From Rhodanobacter sp. B05 (GTDB lineage Bacteria; Pseudomonadota; Gammaproteobacteria; Xanthomonadales; Rhodanobacteraceae): a stretch of 64,000 nt of DNA. Shown here one piece after another: positions 45,792 through 53,170 of this stretch; position 1 is the stretch's first letter; every line of letters starts with the position of its first letter. The translations under genes were made by a program, and so were the position numbers. Below the pieces are notes generated by a model, which was given only the letters and a program-made list of their open reading frames with translations, did not search any database and was not told the origin of the DNA. Location of the stretch: the NCBI RefSeq assembly GCF_002001085.1, contig NZ_MUNU01000008.1, forward strand, positions 83,406-147,405. The letters are read 5' to 3'.

Positions 45792-47270
45792 TCAGGAATG
45801 CGCGGAAGTTGAGGATGAAGGCGCGGGCGCGTCGGCCTGCGGCCGATAGCCGCCGCCGAGCGCCTCGATCAGTTGCACGGAGCGATCGACCTGCTGCGCC
45901 TGCAGCGCGGCCATCGCGCGATTGGCGAGCAGTAGTTGCTGGCGGACGCTGAGCGCCTCCAGGTAGCTGCCGATGCCCGCCTTGTAGCGTTGCAGGGCAA
46001 GATCCCAAGCTTGCGTCGCGGCGGTCTGCGCGCGCTGCTGGGCGGCGATCTGCTGTTGCAGCGATTGCAGCGCCGAGACGTCGTCGGCCACTTCATTCAC
46101 GGCGCCGACGAGGGTTTGGTTGTACTGGGCCACGGCAAGGTCGTACTGCGCATCCTTGCCGGACAGGTTGGCGCGCAGGCGGCCGCCGTCGAAGATCGGC
46201 AGGCTGAGCGAGGGGCCGGCTTCGTAGAAGCGCGAGGGCAGGGTAAACGGATTGCCGCCGCCCAGCTGCAGCACGCCGGCCAGTGCGCCGATGCTGATGT
46301 TGGGCAGGAACTCGGTCTTCGCCGCCTTGATGTCCTTGCTCGCCGCCTCGACGCGCCAGCGCGCCGCGACCAGGTCGGCGCGGTGGCCGAGCAGTTCCAC
46401 CGGCAGATTGTCCGGCACTGCCAGCTCGGCCGGGGTCAGCAGCTTCGGCCGGGCGATCTCGCCGCCGCGATCCGGGCCCTTGCCCAGCAGCACGGACAAC
46501 GAGGAGCGCGCGGCGTCGACCGCGCGCTGGGCCAGCGCAGCGTCCTGCTCGGCCGTGGCCACTTCACCGTCGGACTGCTTCAGCGCGATCTGGTTGTCGA
46601 TGCCGGCCGCCACGCGCTGCGCGGTCAGCGTGCGCGATTGTTGCGCGCGCCGCAGCTCGCCCGCGGCGAGATCCTGCTGCGCAAAGGCGTAACCGAGCTG
46701 CGCATAGGCACGCGCGACATTGCCGGACAGCTCGATGCGCGCCGCCCGCGCGTCGACTTCGGCCGCGCGCGAGGCGCCCAGCGCAGCCTGCCAGGCGGCC
46801 CGCTTGCCGCCCCACAGATCCAGCCCCCACTTGAAGCTGCCATACGCGTATTCGGCCAGCCCGAAACGACCGTTGCCGACCGGCGTGCCGGCGGGGAAGC
46901 GCGCGCCCGCGACGCTGGCGCCGGCATTCACGCTGGGGCCGCGCGCGGCATTGGCGATGCCGACCTCGGCCTGCGCGGCGCGCGCGCGCGCATCGGCCAC
47001 AGCGAGTTGCGGGTTGTCCTTCAGCGCCTCGCCGATCAAGGCGTCCAGCTGCGGATCGCCCAACCCGGTCCACCAGTCGGTGGCCGGCCATGCCGTGGTC
47101 GACATGTCGACACCGCCGAGGCTGTGTGCGGTCTGCAGTGACGAGGGATCGATCGGCGCGTCGTTCGGGTGCAGGCCACCGCTGTTGGCGCAAGCGGCCA
47201 GCGCGAGGGTCAGGGCGGCCGTGGCCGCGAGCAGGTGCAGACGCATGGGAGTGGATCCAGGGAGGTTCAT
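45792..47270 (-). CDS. NodT-family outer-membrane efflux lipoprotein
   Basis: This TolC-like outer-membrane factor has 492 residues. The lipobox LALAAC (about 22-27) predicts a signal-peptidase-II-cleaved lipoprotein. DWWTGLGDPQLDALIGEALKDNPQLAVADARARAAQAEVG is the N-terminal OEP repeat, and the second repeat ends with SYLEALSVRQQLL. It completes a full tripartite pump in one operon (MarR, OMF, EmrA, EmrB). Its ATG at 47270 overlaps the marR stop (ATGA). An in-frame ATG at 47246 is also possible as start. Confidence 0.93.
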   Translation of the reverse strand: MNLPGSTPMRLHLLAATAALTLALAACANSGGLHPNDAPIDPSSLQTAHSLGGVDMSTTAWPATDWWTGLGDPQLDALIGEALKDNPQLAVADARARAAQAEVGIANAARGPSVNAGASVAGARFPAGTPVGNGRFGLAEYAYGSFKWGLDLWGGKRAAWQAALGASRAAEVDARAARIELSGNVARAYAQLGYAFAQQDLAAGELRRAQQSRTLTAQRVAAGIDNQIALKQSDGEVATAEQDAALAQRAVDAARSSLSVLLGKGPDRGGEIARPKLLTPAELAVPDNLPVELLGHRADLVAARWRVEAASKDIKAAKTEFLPNISIGALAGVLQLGGGNPFTLPSRFYEAGPSLSLPIFDGGRLRANLSGKDAQYDLAVAQYNQTLVGAVNEVADDVSALQSLQQQIAAQQRAQTAATQAWDLALQRYKAGIGSYLEALSVRQQLLLANRAMAALQAQQVDRSVQLIEALGGGYRPQADAPAPSSSTSAHS

Positions 47271-47755
47271 GGTTTGTCGCGCAGGGCGAGCAGTACGCGC
47301 CCCAGGTAGTCATACAGTTGTGCTTGTTCGGTGCTGTCGAGGGAGCGCTGCGCCGCGGCCATCACTCGCTCGCTGCAGACGGAGGCCGTGTTCTGCCAGA
47401 CGGCCTCCCCCGCATCGGTGAGCTCGATGCGCAGCGCGCGGCGATCCTGCGCGTGCGGCGTACGGCGCAGGTAGCCCTTGCGTTCCAGCTGATCCAGCTG
47501 ACGCGTCATCGCACCACCATCGAGCTCGACCGCGCGAGCCAGCTCGCTGGCGGAGGCCGCGCTCAGCTGGTGCGCCTTCTTGAGGATCAGGTACTGGGTG
47601 AAGCTGAGATCCAGGCCCTGGCCGGCCAGTTCGGCCTCGATCGCGCGCACCATTTCCGAGCGCACCATGGTCAGCAACATGCCCAGGCTGGGCGCGTGCG
47701 TCTCGTCGGATGCGGGCGAAGCGGAGGGAGGGGGCGCGGGGATCATGGCGGGCAT
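47267..47755 (-). CDS. MarR-family repressor of the efflux operon
   Basis: The protein has 162 residues from the ATG at 47755; the frame also allows a TTG at 47767. A winged helix of MarR type is visible: DLSFTQYLILKKAHQLSAASASELARAVELDGGAMTRQLDQLERKGYLRRTPHAQDRRALRIELTDAG (about 50-120), with the DRR wing motif. It is first in the operon marR-OMF-emrA-emrB. A perfect dyad ATATTTG-N6-CAAATAT lies 15 nt upstream of the start and is the likely operator, giving autorepression relieved by pump substrates as for EmrR. Confidence 0.92.
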   Translation of the reverse strand: MPAMIPAPPPSASPASDETHAPSLGMLLTMVRSEMVRAIEAELAGQGLDLSFTQYLILKKAHQLSAASASELARAVELDGGAMTRQLDQLERKGYLRRTPHAQDRRALRIELTDAGEAVWQNTASVCSERVMAAAQRSLDSTEQAQLYDYLGRVLLALRDKP

Positions 47756-47770
47756 TCTATTGCCCAAAGT

Positions 47771-47790
47771 ATATTTGTCAAGGCAAATAT
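47771..47790. promoter_or_regulatory. MarR operator candidate
   Basis: The perfect inverted repeat ATATTTG (47771-47777), TCAAGG spacer, CAAATAT (47784-47790) lies directly upstream of marR. The size and TTTG...CAAA form fit MarR-family sites. It also lies immediately after the stop of the upstream 97-residue gene. Confidence 0.75.
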
Positions 47791-47793
47791 GTG

Positions 47794-48087
47794 TTAGTTC
47801 ATGTTTGTTTCAGCAAAGTTTGAGCCAGTCGCCTTGCGCGCCGTTTCCATGGCGTCCAGCTCATCAGTCAACCAGGCGCGCAGCGCCGGATGGCGCACCT
47901 CGAACAATTCGAATACACCGAGTGCGCGCAGTGCCGGCAACTGGGCCAAGAGCCGGGGCTCGGCCTCGCGTCGAACTGCCTCGGGCGTGGCCGGATCGAG
48001 CATCAACTGCGCCGAAGCGATGAAAATGGCACAGGCCTCGCTGGCCGTGGGCGCCGGCAGGGATCGAGCGATGGAATGAATATTCAT
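47794..48087 (-). CDS. Hypothetical 97-residue protein
   Basis: This protein is not recognised. From the ATG at 48087 it reads MNIHSIARSLPAPTASEACAIFIASAQLM, an all-helical pattern with Ala- and Leu-rich amphipathic segments and ending NMN. A longer frame to 48291 is open but unlikely. It has no signal peptide or membrane segment and one Cys at about residue 19. It lies upstream of marR in the same direction, and the gap to marR contains the operator dyad, so it is probably separately transcribed. Confidence 0.55.
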   Translation of the reverse strand: MNIHSIARSLPAPTASEACAIFIASAQLMLDPATPEAVRREAEPRLLAQLPALRALGVFELFEVRHPALRAWLTDELDAMETARKATGSNFAETNMN

Positions 48088-48375
48088 GGACACCGGTTTC
48101 CTCTGGGATCGGAAGATAAGACGTTCCTGAAGACGTTCCTGTGACCGCGAAATCGACAGAACGCTCGAGGGTTGCGCTGAACTGATCAGGCCCGGTCTTC
48201 CTGGCGTCGCGTGCGCCGACGGCCCTTTGGCCCGCGAACAGGGCAAGAATTGATCGGAGCATCCATAAGTCCCGCTTATCGCGCTGATCACAAATACGTC
48301 CTTGGCCGATCAACCGCAGCGGGCATAGCATGGCCGGGCGCCATTCCGCGTTGCCGACAATTCAGCGAGGTCGCC
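48088..48375. other. Divergent promoter region
   Basis: This 288-bp stretch separates the leftward 97-residue gene and the rightward dsrE-like gene. It contains a short direct repeat (GACGTTCCTG twice near 48121-48141). No gene or confident promoter box was identified. Confidence 0.4.
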
Positions 48376-48921
48376 ATGATCCGTTCGCTCGCGCCCGTGT
48401 TGCTTGCACTGGGCCTGTTCTCCACCACCGTGCTTGCCGGCGACAGTTTCTGGCAGACCCCGACGATTGTCGGCGCCGGCAAGATCCATCCGATGCCGCA
48501 GGCGGCCTACCAGCCGGATCCCGCGGCCACCTACAAGGTGGTGTTCAGCCTGAGCCACTTCGGCGACAAGCCGACCGAGGTGAGTTCGTCGCTGGAGCAT
48601 GTGGCGCGCGCGGTGAATCTGTATGTCAACGCCGGCGTTCCGTTGTCGCACCTGAAGTTCGTGGCGATCGCCGCCGGCCCGGCCACGCCGATCGCGTTGA
48701 ACGATGCGCAGTACCGCAAGAAGTACGGCGTGGCCAATCCGAACCTGGCGGTGATCGCGCAGTTGCGCAAGGCCGGCGTCGACGTGGCGGTGTGCGCGCA
48801 GGCAGTGGCCGAGCACGATTTCCAGTACGACTGGATCGATTCGCACGTGACCGTGGCGCTGTCCGGCCTGACCACGGTCATCGACCTGCAGCAGCAGGGC
48901 TACGCGCTGATGCCGCAGTAA
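48376..48921 (+). CDS. Periplasmic DsrE-family protein
   Basis: The protein has 181 residues with a signal peptide (1-21, ending VLA) and so is exported. The mature part has the DsrE/DsrF-like fold pattern: TYKVVFSLSHF...EVSSSLEHVARAVNLYVNAGVPLSHLKFVAIAAGPATPIAL, then LIAQLRKAGVDVAVCAQAVAEHDF with a single Cys in the place typical of DsrE sulfur carriers. Partners in the operon are a solute-binding protein and two dihaem cytochromes c resembling TsdB and TsdA. A role in binding or passing sulfane sulfur in the periplasm fits, as inference. The start is the ATG at 48376. Confidence 0.8.
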   Translation: MIRSLAPVLLALGLFSTTVLAGDSFWQTPTIVGAGKIHPMPQAAYQPDPAATYKVVFSLSHFGDKPTEVSSSLEHVARAVNLYVNAGVPLSHLKFVAIAAGPATPIALNDAQYRKKYGVANPNLAVIAQLRKAGVDVAVCAQAVAEHDFQYDWIDSHVTVALSGLTTVIDLQQQGYALMPQ

Positions 48922-48945
48922 GTCCACCGGCAGGAGGAAACCACC

Positions 48946-49896
48946 ATGCGTCCTTTGTTCCCGCGGCTGTGGCTGGCCATCATCTCGTGCGCGCTGGCTT
49001 TCGGTGCAAGTGCGGCGGCCCCGCAGGCGGCGCCCAGCCCGGATTTCCTGCCGCCTTGGAACCCGCCGCCGGAAGGGCTGCAGTTCAGCGTGCCGCCGTT
49101 CGACGCGATCGCGGATCTGCACGGCGATATCGTCGATCCGCAACTGGTGGTGTTCTTCGCCGGCAACCAGTTCATGGTGGTGCATGATCTGGTCGCCGCG
49201 TTCAAGCAGGCGCACCCGCAGTACCAGCGCATCTTCGTCGAAACCCTGCCGCCGGGGATTCTGGCCAAGCAGATCGAGAGCGGCGTGCTGGTGATGGGCA
49301 ACCTGCGCATCGCGCTGAAGCCGGACGTCTATACGGCCGGCAAGGGCGCCATCGCCGAGAAGCAGAAACAGCACGACTGGTTCGCCGACACCTACGACTA
49401 CGCGCGCAACCCGCTGGCTATCCTGGTCGCCAGGGGCAATCCGAAGCACATCGAGGGCTTGAAGGATCTTGGTCGCGCCGACGTGCGGGTGAGTATGCCG
49501 AACCCGGCGTGGGAAGGCATCGCCAGGCAGATCGAGGCCGGCTATCGCAAGGCCGGCGGTGACGCGCTCGACCACACGATCATGCAGACCAAGGTCGCCG
49601 ACGGCACGACCTTCCTCACCCACATCCATCACCGGCAATCGCCGCTGCGCGTGCTGCAGGGCGAGTCGGACGCGGCGCCGGTGTGGTCGACCGAGGCGTA
49701 TTTCCAGCAGCAGATCCTGCATCACCCGGTCGACACCGTGGCGATCCCGGCGGCACAGAATGCCGTGGCGACCTATACCGCGGCACGCATGAAAAATGCG
49801 CCGCACGGACAGGCGGCGAAGGATTTCATGGCCTTCATGCAAAGTCCCGCCGCGCAGGCGGTGTATCGGAAGTACGGATTCCAGAGCGCACACTGA
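48946..49896 (+). CDS. Periplasmic solute-binding protein, type 2 (ModA-like)
   Basis: The protein has 316 residues with a signal peptide (about 1-24, SAAA). It has a type-2 periplasmic-binding fold: VVFFAGNQFMVVHDLVAAFKQAHPQYQRIFVETLPPGILAKQIESG near the N-terminus, and ILVARGNPKHIEGLKDLGRADVRVSMPNPAWEGIARQI in the middle, a pattern shared with molybdate- and oxyanion-type binders. No ABC permease or ATPase is adjacent, so it may sense or scavenge rather than feed a transporter. It lies between the dsrE-like gene (24 nt before) and the cytochrome genes. The ligand is not predictable; an oxyanion is a reasonable guess. Confidence 0.75.
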   Translation: MRPLFPRLWLAIISCALAFGASAAAPQAAPSPDFLPPWNPPPEGLQFSVPPFDAIADLHGDIVDPQLVVFFAGNQFMVVHDLVAAFKQAHPQYQRIFVETLPPGILAKQIESGVLVMGNLRIALKPDVYTAGKGAIAEKQKQHDWFADTYDYARNPLAILVARGNPKHIEGLKDLGRADVRVSMPNPAWEGIARQIEAGYRKAGGDALDHTIMQTKVADGTTFLTHIHHRQSPLRVLQGESDAAPVWSTEAYFQQQILHHPVDTVAIPAAQNAVATYTAARMKNAPHGQAAKDFMAFMQSPAAQAVYRKYGFQSAH

Positions 49897-49907
49897 AGGA
49901 GCGCGCC

Positions 49908-50567
49908 ATGAGCCATCGCCTGTTTGCGCTGATCGTGATCCTCCTCTCTGGTGCGCCGCTGCTGGCACACGCCACCGACGCGGCGGCGATCACCCGCCAG
50001 GGCAACGGCAAGGGTGCGGCGCCGTGCATGGCTTGCCATGGCGTCGATGGCGCAGGCCAGGCCGCCGCCGGCAATCCGCGCCTCGCTGGCCTCGATGCCG
50101 CCTACTTGCAGAAACAGCTGGACGATTTCGCCAACGCCACGCGCGACAGCGCGGTGATGAAGGCGACCGCCAGTGCGCTCAGCGAAGATGAGCGTCACGC
50201 GCTGGCGCTCTACTACAGCAAACTGCCGCTGCCGCCGGCCCTCGCCAGGCCGGCGGCAGCGATGCCAGCGGCCGACAGCGCGGGCGCCGCGCTGGCCATC
50301 CGCGGCGACTGGAGCAAGGGGGTACCCGGCTGCGTGCAATGCCACGGGCCCGGTGGTGTCGGCGTCGGTGCGCACTTCCCGCCACTGGCCGGCCAGCCGG
50401 CCGTCTATATCGAGGCGCAGCTGAAGGCGTGGCAGAACGGCAGTCGGCACAATGATCCGCTGCAGCTGATGCAGCATCTGTCGACAGCGCTCAGCGCACA
50501 GGACATCGACGCCGTTGCCGCGTGGTTCGCCGCGCAGTCGCTGCCTGCCGCGGGAGCCACGCCATGA
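49908..50567 (+). CDS. Dihaem cytochrome c4-like (TsdB-like)
   Basis: This periplasmic electron carrier has 219 residues with a signal peptide (about 1-22, AHA). Two heme motifs are present: CMACH (about 40-44) and CVQCH (about 144-148), with Met candidates in each half. The repeated domain structure is that of cytochrome c4. In thiosulfate-oxidising bacteria a protein of this type, TsdB, accepts electrons from TsdA. Here it overlaps a TsdA-like gene (ATGA), which supports that role. The start is the ATG at 49908 after gaaggagcg. Confidence 0.85.
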   Translation: MSHRLFALIVILLSGAPLLAHATDAAAITRQGNGKGAAPCMACHGVDGAGQAAAGNPRLAGLDAAYLQKQLDDFANATRDSAVMKATASALSEDERHALALYYSKLPLPPALARPAAAMPAADSAGAALAIRGDWSKGVPGCVQCHGPGGVGVGAHFPPLAGQPAVYIEAQLKAWQNGSRHNDPLQLMQHLSTALSAQDIDAVAAWFAAQSLPAAGATP

Positions 50568-51514
50568 ACCATCATGCGATCAAGCTCACGGGCCTGCTGG
50601 CGCTGGTTGCGCTTGCCGGCTGCACGCAGAAACCGCCCACCGCGCCCGCCAAGGCAGCACCTGCCGTCGCGGCGACGACGCATCAGGCCGCTGCCGCCAC
50701 GCCGTCCACGCGGACGTTCGCACCGCCGCCAGAATCGTCGATTCCCGCCGGTCCTCTCGGCGACGTGATCCGCCAGGGCCGCGCGATCTTCATCGACACG
50801 CCTGCCAACGCGAAGGCTTACGTGGGCAATGACCTCAGCTGCAGCAACTGCCATCTCGACGCTGGCCGACTGGCGAATTCCGCGCCGCTGTGGGGCGCTT
50901 ATGGCATGTATCCGCAGTACCGCAAGAAGAACGGCCACGTGAACACCTTCGGCGAACGGCTGCAGGGCTGTTTCAAGTTCAGCATGAACGGCAAGGCGCC
51001 GCCGCTGGACAGCGCCGAGATGGTGGCACTGGAAACCTATGCATGGTGGATGGCCAAAAGCGCACCGGTCGGCATCGAGCTGAAAGGCGCCGGCTATCCC
51101 AAGCAGGGCTTCAAGCCGTCGCAACCGCCGGATTACACGCGCGGCGAGAAGGTCTATGAAAAAAACTGCGCGTTATGCCACGGCAGCGACGGCCAGGGCC
51201 AGCAGGTCGCCGGGCGCAACGTGTTTCCGCCGCTGTGGGGAGCGCAGTCGTTCAACTGGGGCGCCGGCATGCACCAGCTGGACAATGCCGCCGCCTTCAT
51301 CAAGGCGAACATGCCGTTCAGTCGCGGCGACACGCTGAGCGACCAGGATGCCTGGGACGTGGCGATGTTCATGGACGCGCACGAGCGTCCGCAGGATCCG
51401 CGCTTCAATGGCAGCGTCAGCGAGACGCGCAAGAAGTACCACGACACGCCGATGTCGCTCTACGGCATCGAGGTCAACGGCCATCTGCTTGGAACATCCA
51501 CCAGCGATCGCTGA
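50564..51514 (+). CDS. tsdA: Dihaem cytochrome c lipoprotein, thiosulfate dehydrogenase TsdA-like
   Basis: TsdA joins two thiosulfates to tetrathionate in the periplasm. The protein has 316 residues with a lipobox LAGC (Cys20). Heme 1 is at CSNCH (93-97) and heme 2 at CALCH (202-206). The TsdA signature is clear: NSAPLWGAYGMYPQYRKKNGHVNTFGERLQGCFKFSMNG. Its Cys136 is the expected axial heme ligand that marks this family. IKANMP near 247-252 could supply the second heme's ligand. It overlaps the TsdB-like gene. Some TsdA enzymes run mainly in reverse; the direction is not visible. Confidence 0.83.
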   Translation: MNHHAIKLTGLLALVALAGCTQKPPTAPAKAAPAVAATTHQAAAATPSTRTFAPPPESSIPAGPLGDVIRQGRAIFIDTPANAKAYVGNDLSCSNCHLDAGRLANSAPLWGAYGMYPQYRKKNGHVNTFGERLQGCFKFSMNGKAPPLDSAEMVALETYAWWMAKSAPVGIELKGAGYPKQGFKPSQPPDYTRGEKVYEKNCALCHGSDGQGQQVAGRNVFPPLWGAQSFNWGAGMHQLDNAAAFIKANMPFSRGDTLSDQDAWDVAMFMDAHERPQDPRFNGSVSETRKKYHDTPMSLYGIEVNGHLLGTSTSDR

Positions 51515-51634
51515 GGGATGCGTGCAGATGGCGGAGACCGGATTGGCGGATACTGCGAGGTGTTCGCCACCATGCATCAGTCTCCGGCGGGTAGACCGCG
51601 GCCGGGAAACAAAACCAGTCGACAGGGGCATCCA

Positions 51635-53170
51635 ATGAAGATTCGGGCAATCGTGCTGATCGCGTGCGTGGCCTTGTTGTCGAATGTGCCGGTGCTCGCA
51701 GCTCCGCCACTGCAGGACCTCGATGCCTACGTCCACCAGACCATGCAGCAGTGGCAGGTGCCCGGCATGGCCGTGGCCGTGGTCAAGGACGGCAAGGTGG
51801 TGCTGGCCCGCGGCTACGGCGTGCGCGAGCTGGGCAAACCGGACAAAGTGGATGCCGACACGCTGTTCGACATCGGCTCCAACACCAAATCGTTCACCGC
51901 GGCGGCACTGGGCACGCTGGTCGCGGCGGGCAAGCTCGACTGGGACGCACATGTCGCCGATCACATCAGGGGCTTCCGCCTGCGCAGCCCCTATGTCACC
52001 CAGGAACTCACCCTGCGCGACCTGCTGAGTCATCGCAGCGGCTATTGCGATCCGGGGATGTGGTACAGCTCCGACGCCAGCGACGTGATCCGGCGCATGC
52101 GCTACCAGAAACCGGACTACGCTTTTCGCGCGCGCTTTTGCTACAACAACATCATGTACCTCACCGCCGCGCGGTTCATCCCGGCAGTGACCGGCGAAAG
52201 CTGGGATCAGTACGTGGCCGCGCATCTGTTCAAGCCGCTGGGGATGACCCGCACCGTCACCACCGATGCCGAAGTGGCTGCGTCGTCGGACGTCGCCGCG
52301 CCGCATGGCATGGTCGACGGCAAACCCGCGGTGATCCACCGCTACTGGGCGCACAACATGGACCTCATGTCGGCGGTCGGCGGCATCAATTCCAGCGCCG
52401 ACGACATGAGCCGCTGGTTGCTGATGTTGCTGGCCGATGGCAGCTACGACGGCAAGGCCGTGCTCGACAAGACGACCGTCGCCGCGATGGAAACCCCGCA
52501 AATCCCGGTGCCGACCGATGCCGGCGTTGGCCGGGAAATCAAGGCATGGATGCCCGGCGGCGATTTCTACAGCTATGGCCTGGGCCTGCTGATGAACGAC
52601 TACGCCGGGCACAAGCTGGTCTGGCACGCCGGCGACATCGACGGCATGGCCTCGGCGATGATCATGGTTCCCGATCAACATCTGGGCATCGTGGTGCTGA
52701 CCAACATGACCGAAAGCGGTTCGCGTTTCGGCGTGGTGATGCATATATTGCAGCAATACCTGCAGCAACCTGCCAGCGATGTCGGGGCGGCGCTGTTCGC
52801 GCAGGCGCAGAAGGCCGAGGCCGCCGCCAAGCTGGCCGAAAAGAAACTCGCTGCCACGCGCAAGCCGGATTCGCGGTCACCGCTGCCGCTCGTCGACTAC
52901 GCCGGCAAGTACGCCGACAGTTACAACGGCACCGCCAGCGTGACCTTGGAAAACGGCCATCTGGTGCTGCGCCTGGGCAATCCCGACTTCGTTGGCGATC
53001 TGCAGCACTGGCATGACGACACCTTCCGCGTGAGCTGGCGCTATCGCTATTACGGCGACAGCTATGTCACTTTTGGACAGGATCTTGCGGGTGTGGTGGA
53101 CAAGCTGTCGTTGCCGCAAATGGATCAGAATTTCGAGCGCGCGAAGGCGTCGCAGGAGGTTGCCAGATGA
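51635..53170 (+). CDS. Serine hydrolase, class C beta-lactamase / penicillin-binding fold
   Basis: This exported protein has 511 residues with a signal peptide (about 1-22). SNTK at 82-85 is the SxxK motif with Ser82 nucleophile, YNN at 170-172 is the second motif, and VWHAGDIDG is the HxG-type third motif. The C-terminal ~110 residues form an extra domain after a Lys/Ala-rich helix, as in many esterase- or peptidase-type members. Substrate is not predictable; D-amino peptides or esters are more likely than beta-lactams. It overlaps an S9 peptidase gene by ATGA, suggesting joint peptide breakdown. It starts at ATG 51635 and follows tsdA by 120 nt. Confidence 0.85.
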   Translation: MKIRAIVLIACVALLSNVPVLAAPPLQDLDAYVHQTMQQWQVPGMAVAVVKDGKVVLARGYGVRELGKPDKVDADTLFDIGSNTKSFTAAALGTLVAAGKLDWDAHVADHIRGFRLRSPYVTQELTLRDLLSHRSGYCDPGMWYSSDASDVIRRMRYQKPDYAFRARFCYNNIMYLTAARFIPAVTGESWDQYVAAHLFKPLGMTRTVTTDAEVAASSDVAAPHGMVDGKPAVIHRYWAHNMDLMSAVGGINSSADDMSRWLLMLLADGSYDGKAVLDKTTVAAMETPQIPVPTDAGVGREIKAWMPGGDFYSYGLGLLMNDYAGHKLVWHAGDIDGMASAMIMVPDQHLGIVVLTNMTESGSRFGVVMHILQQYLQQPASDVGAALFAQAQKAEAAAKLAEKKLAATRKPDSRSPLPLVDYAGKYADSYNGTASVTLENGHLVLRLGNPDFVGDLQHWHDDTFRVSWRYRYYGDSYVTFGQDLAGVVDKLSLPQMDQNFERAKASQEVAR

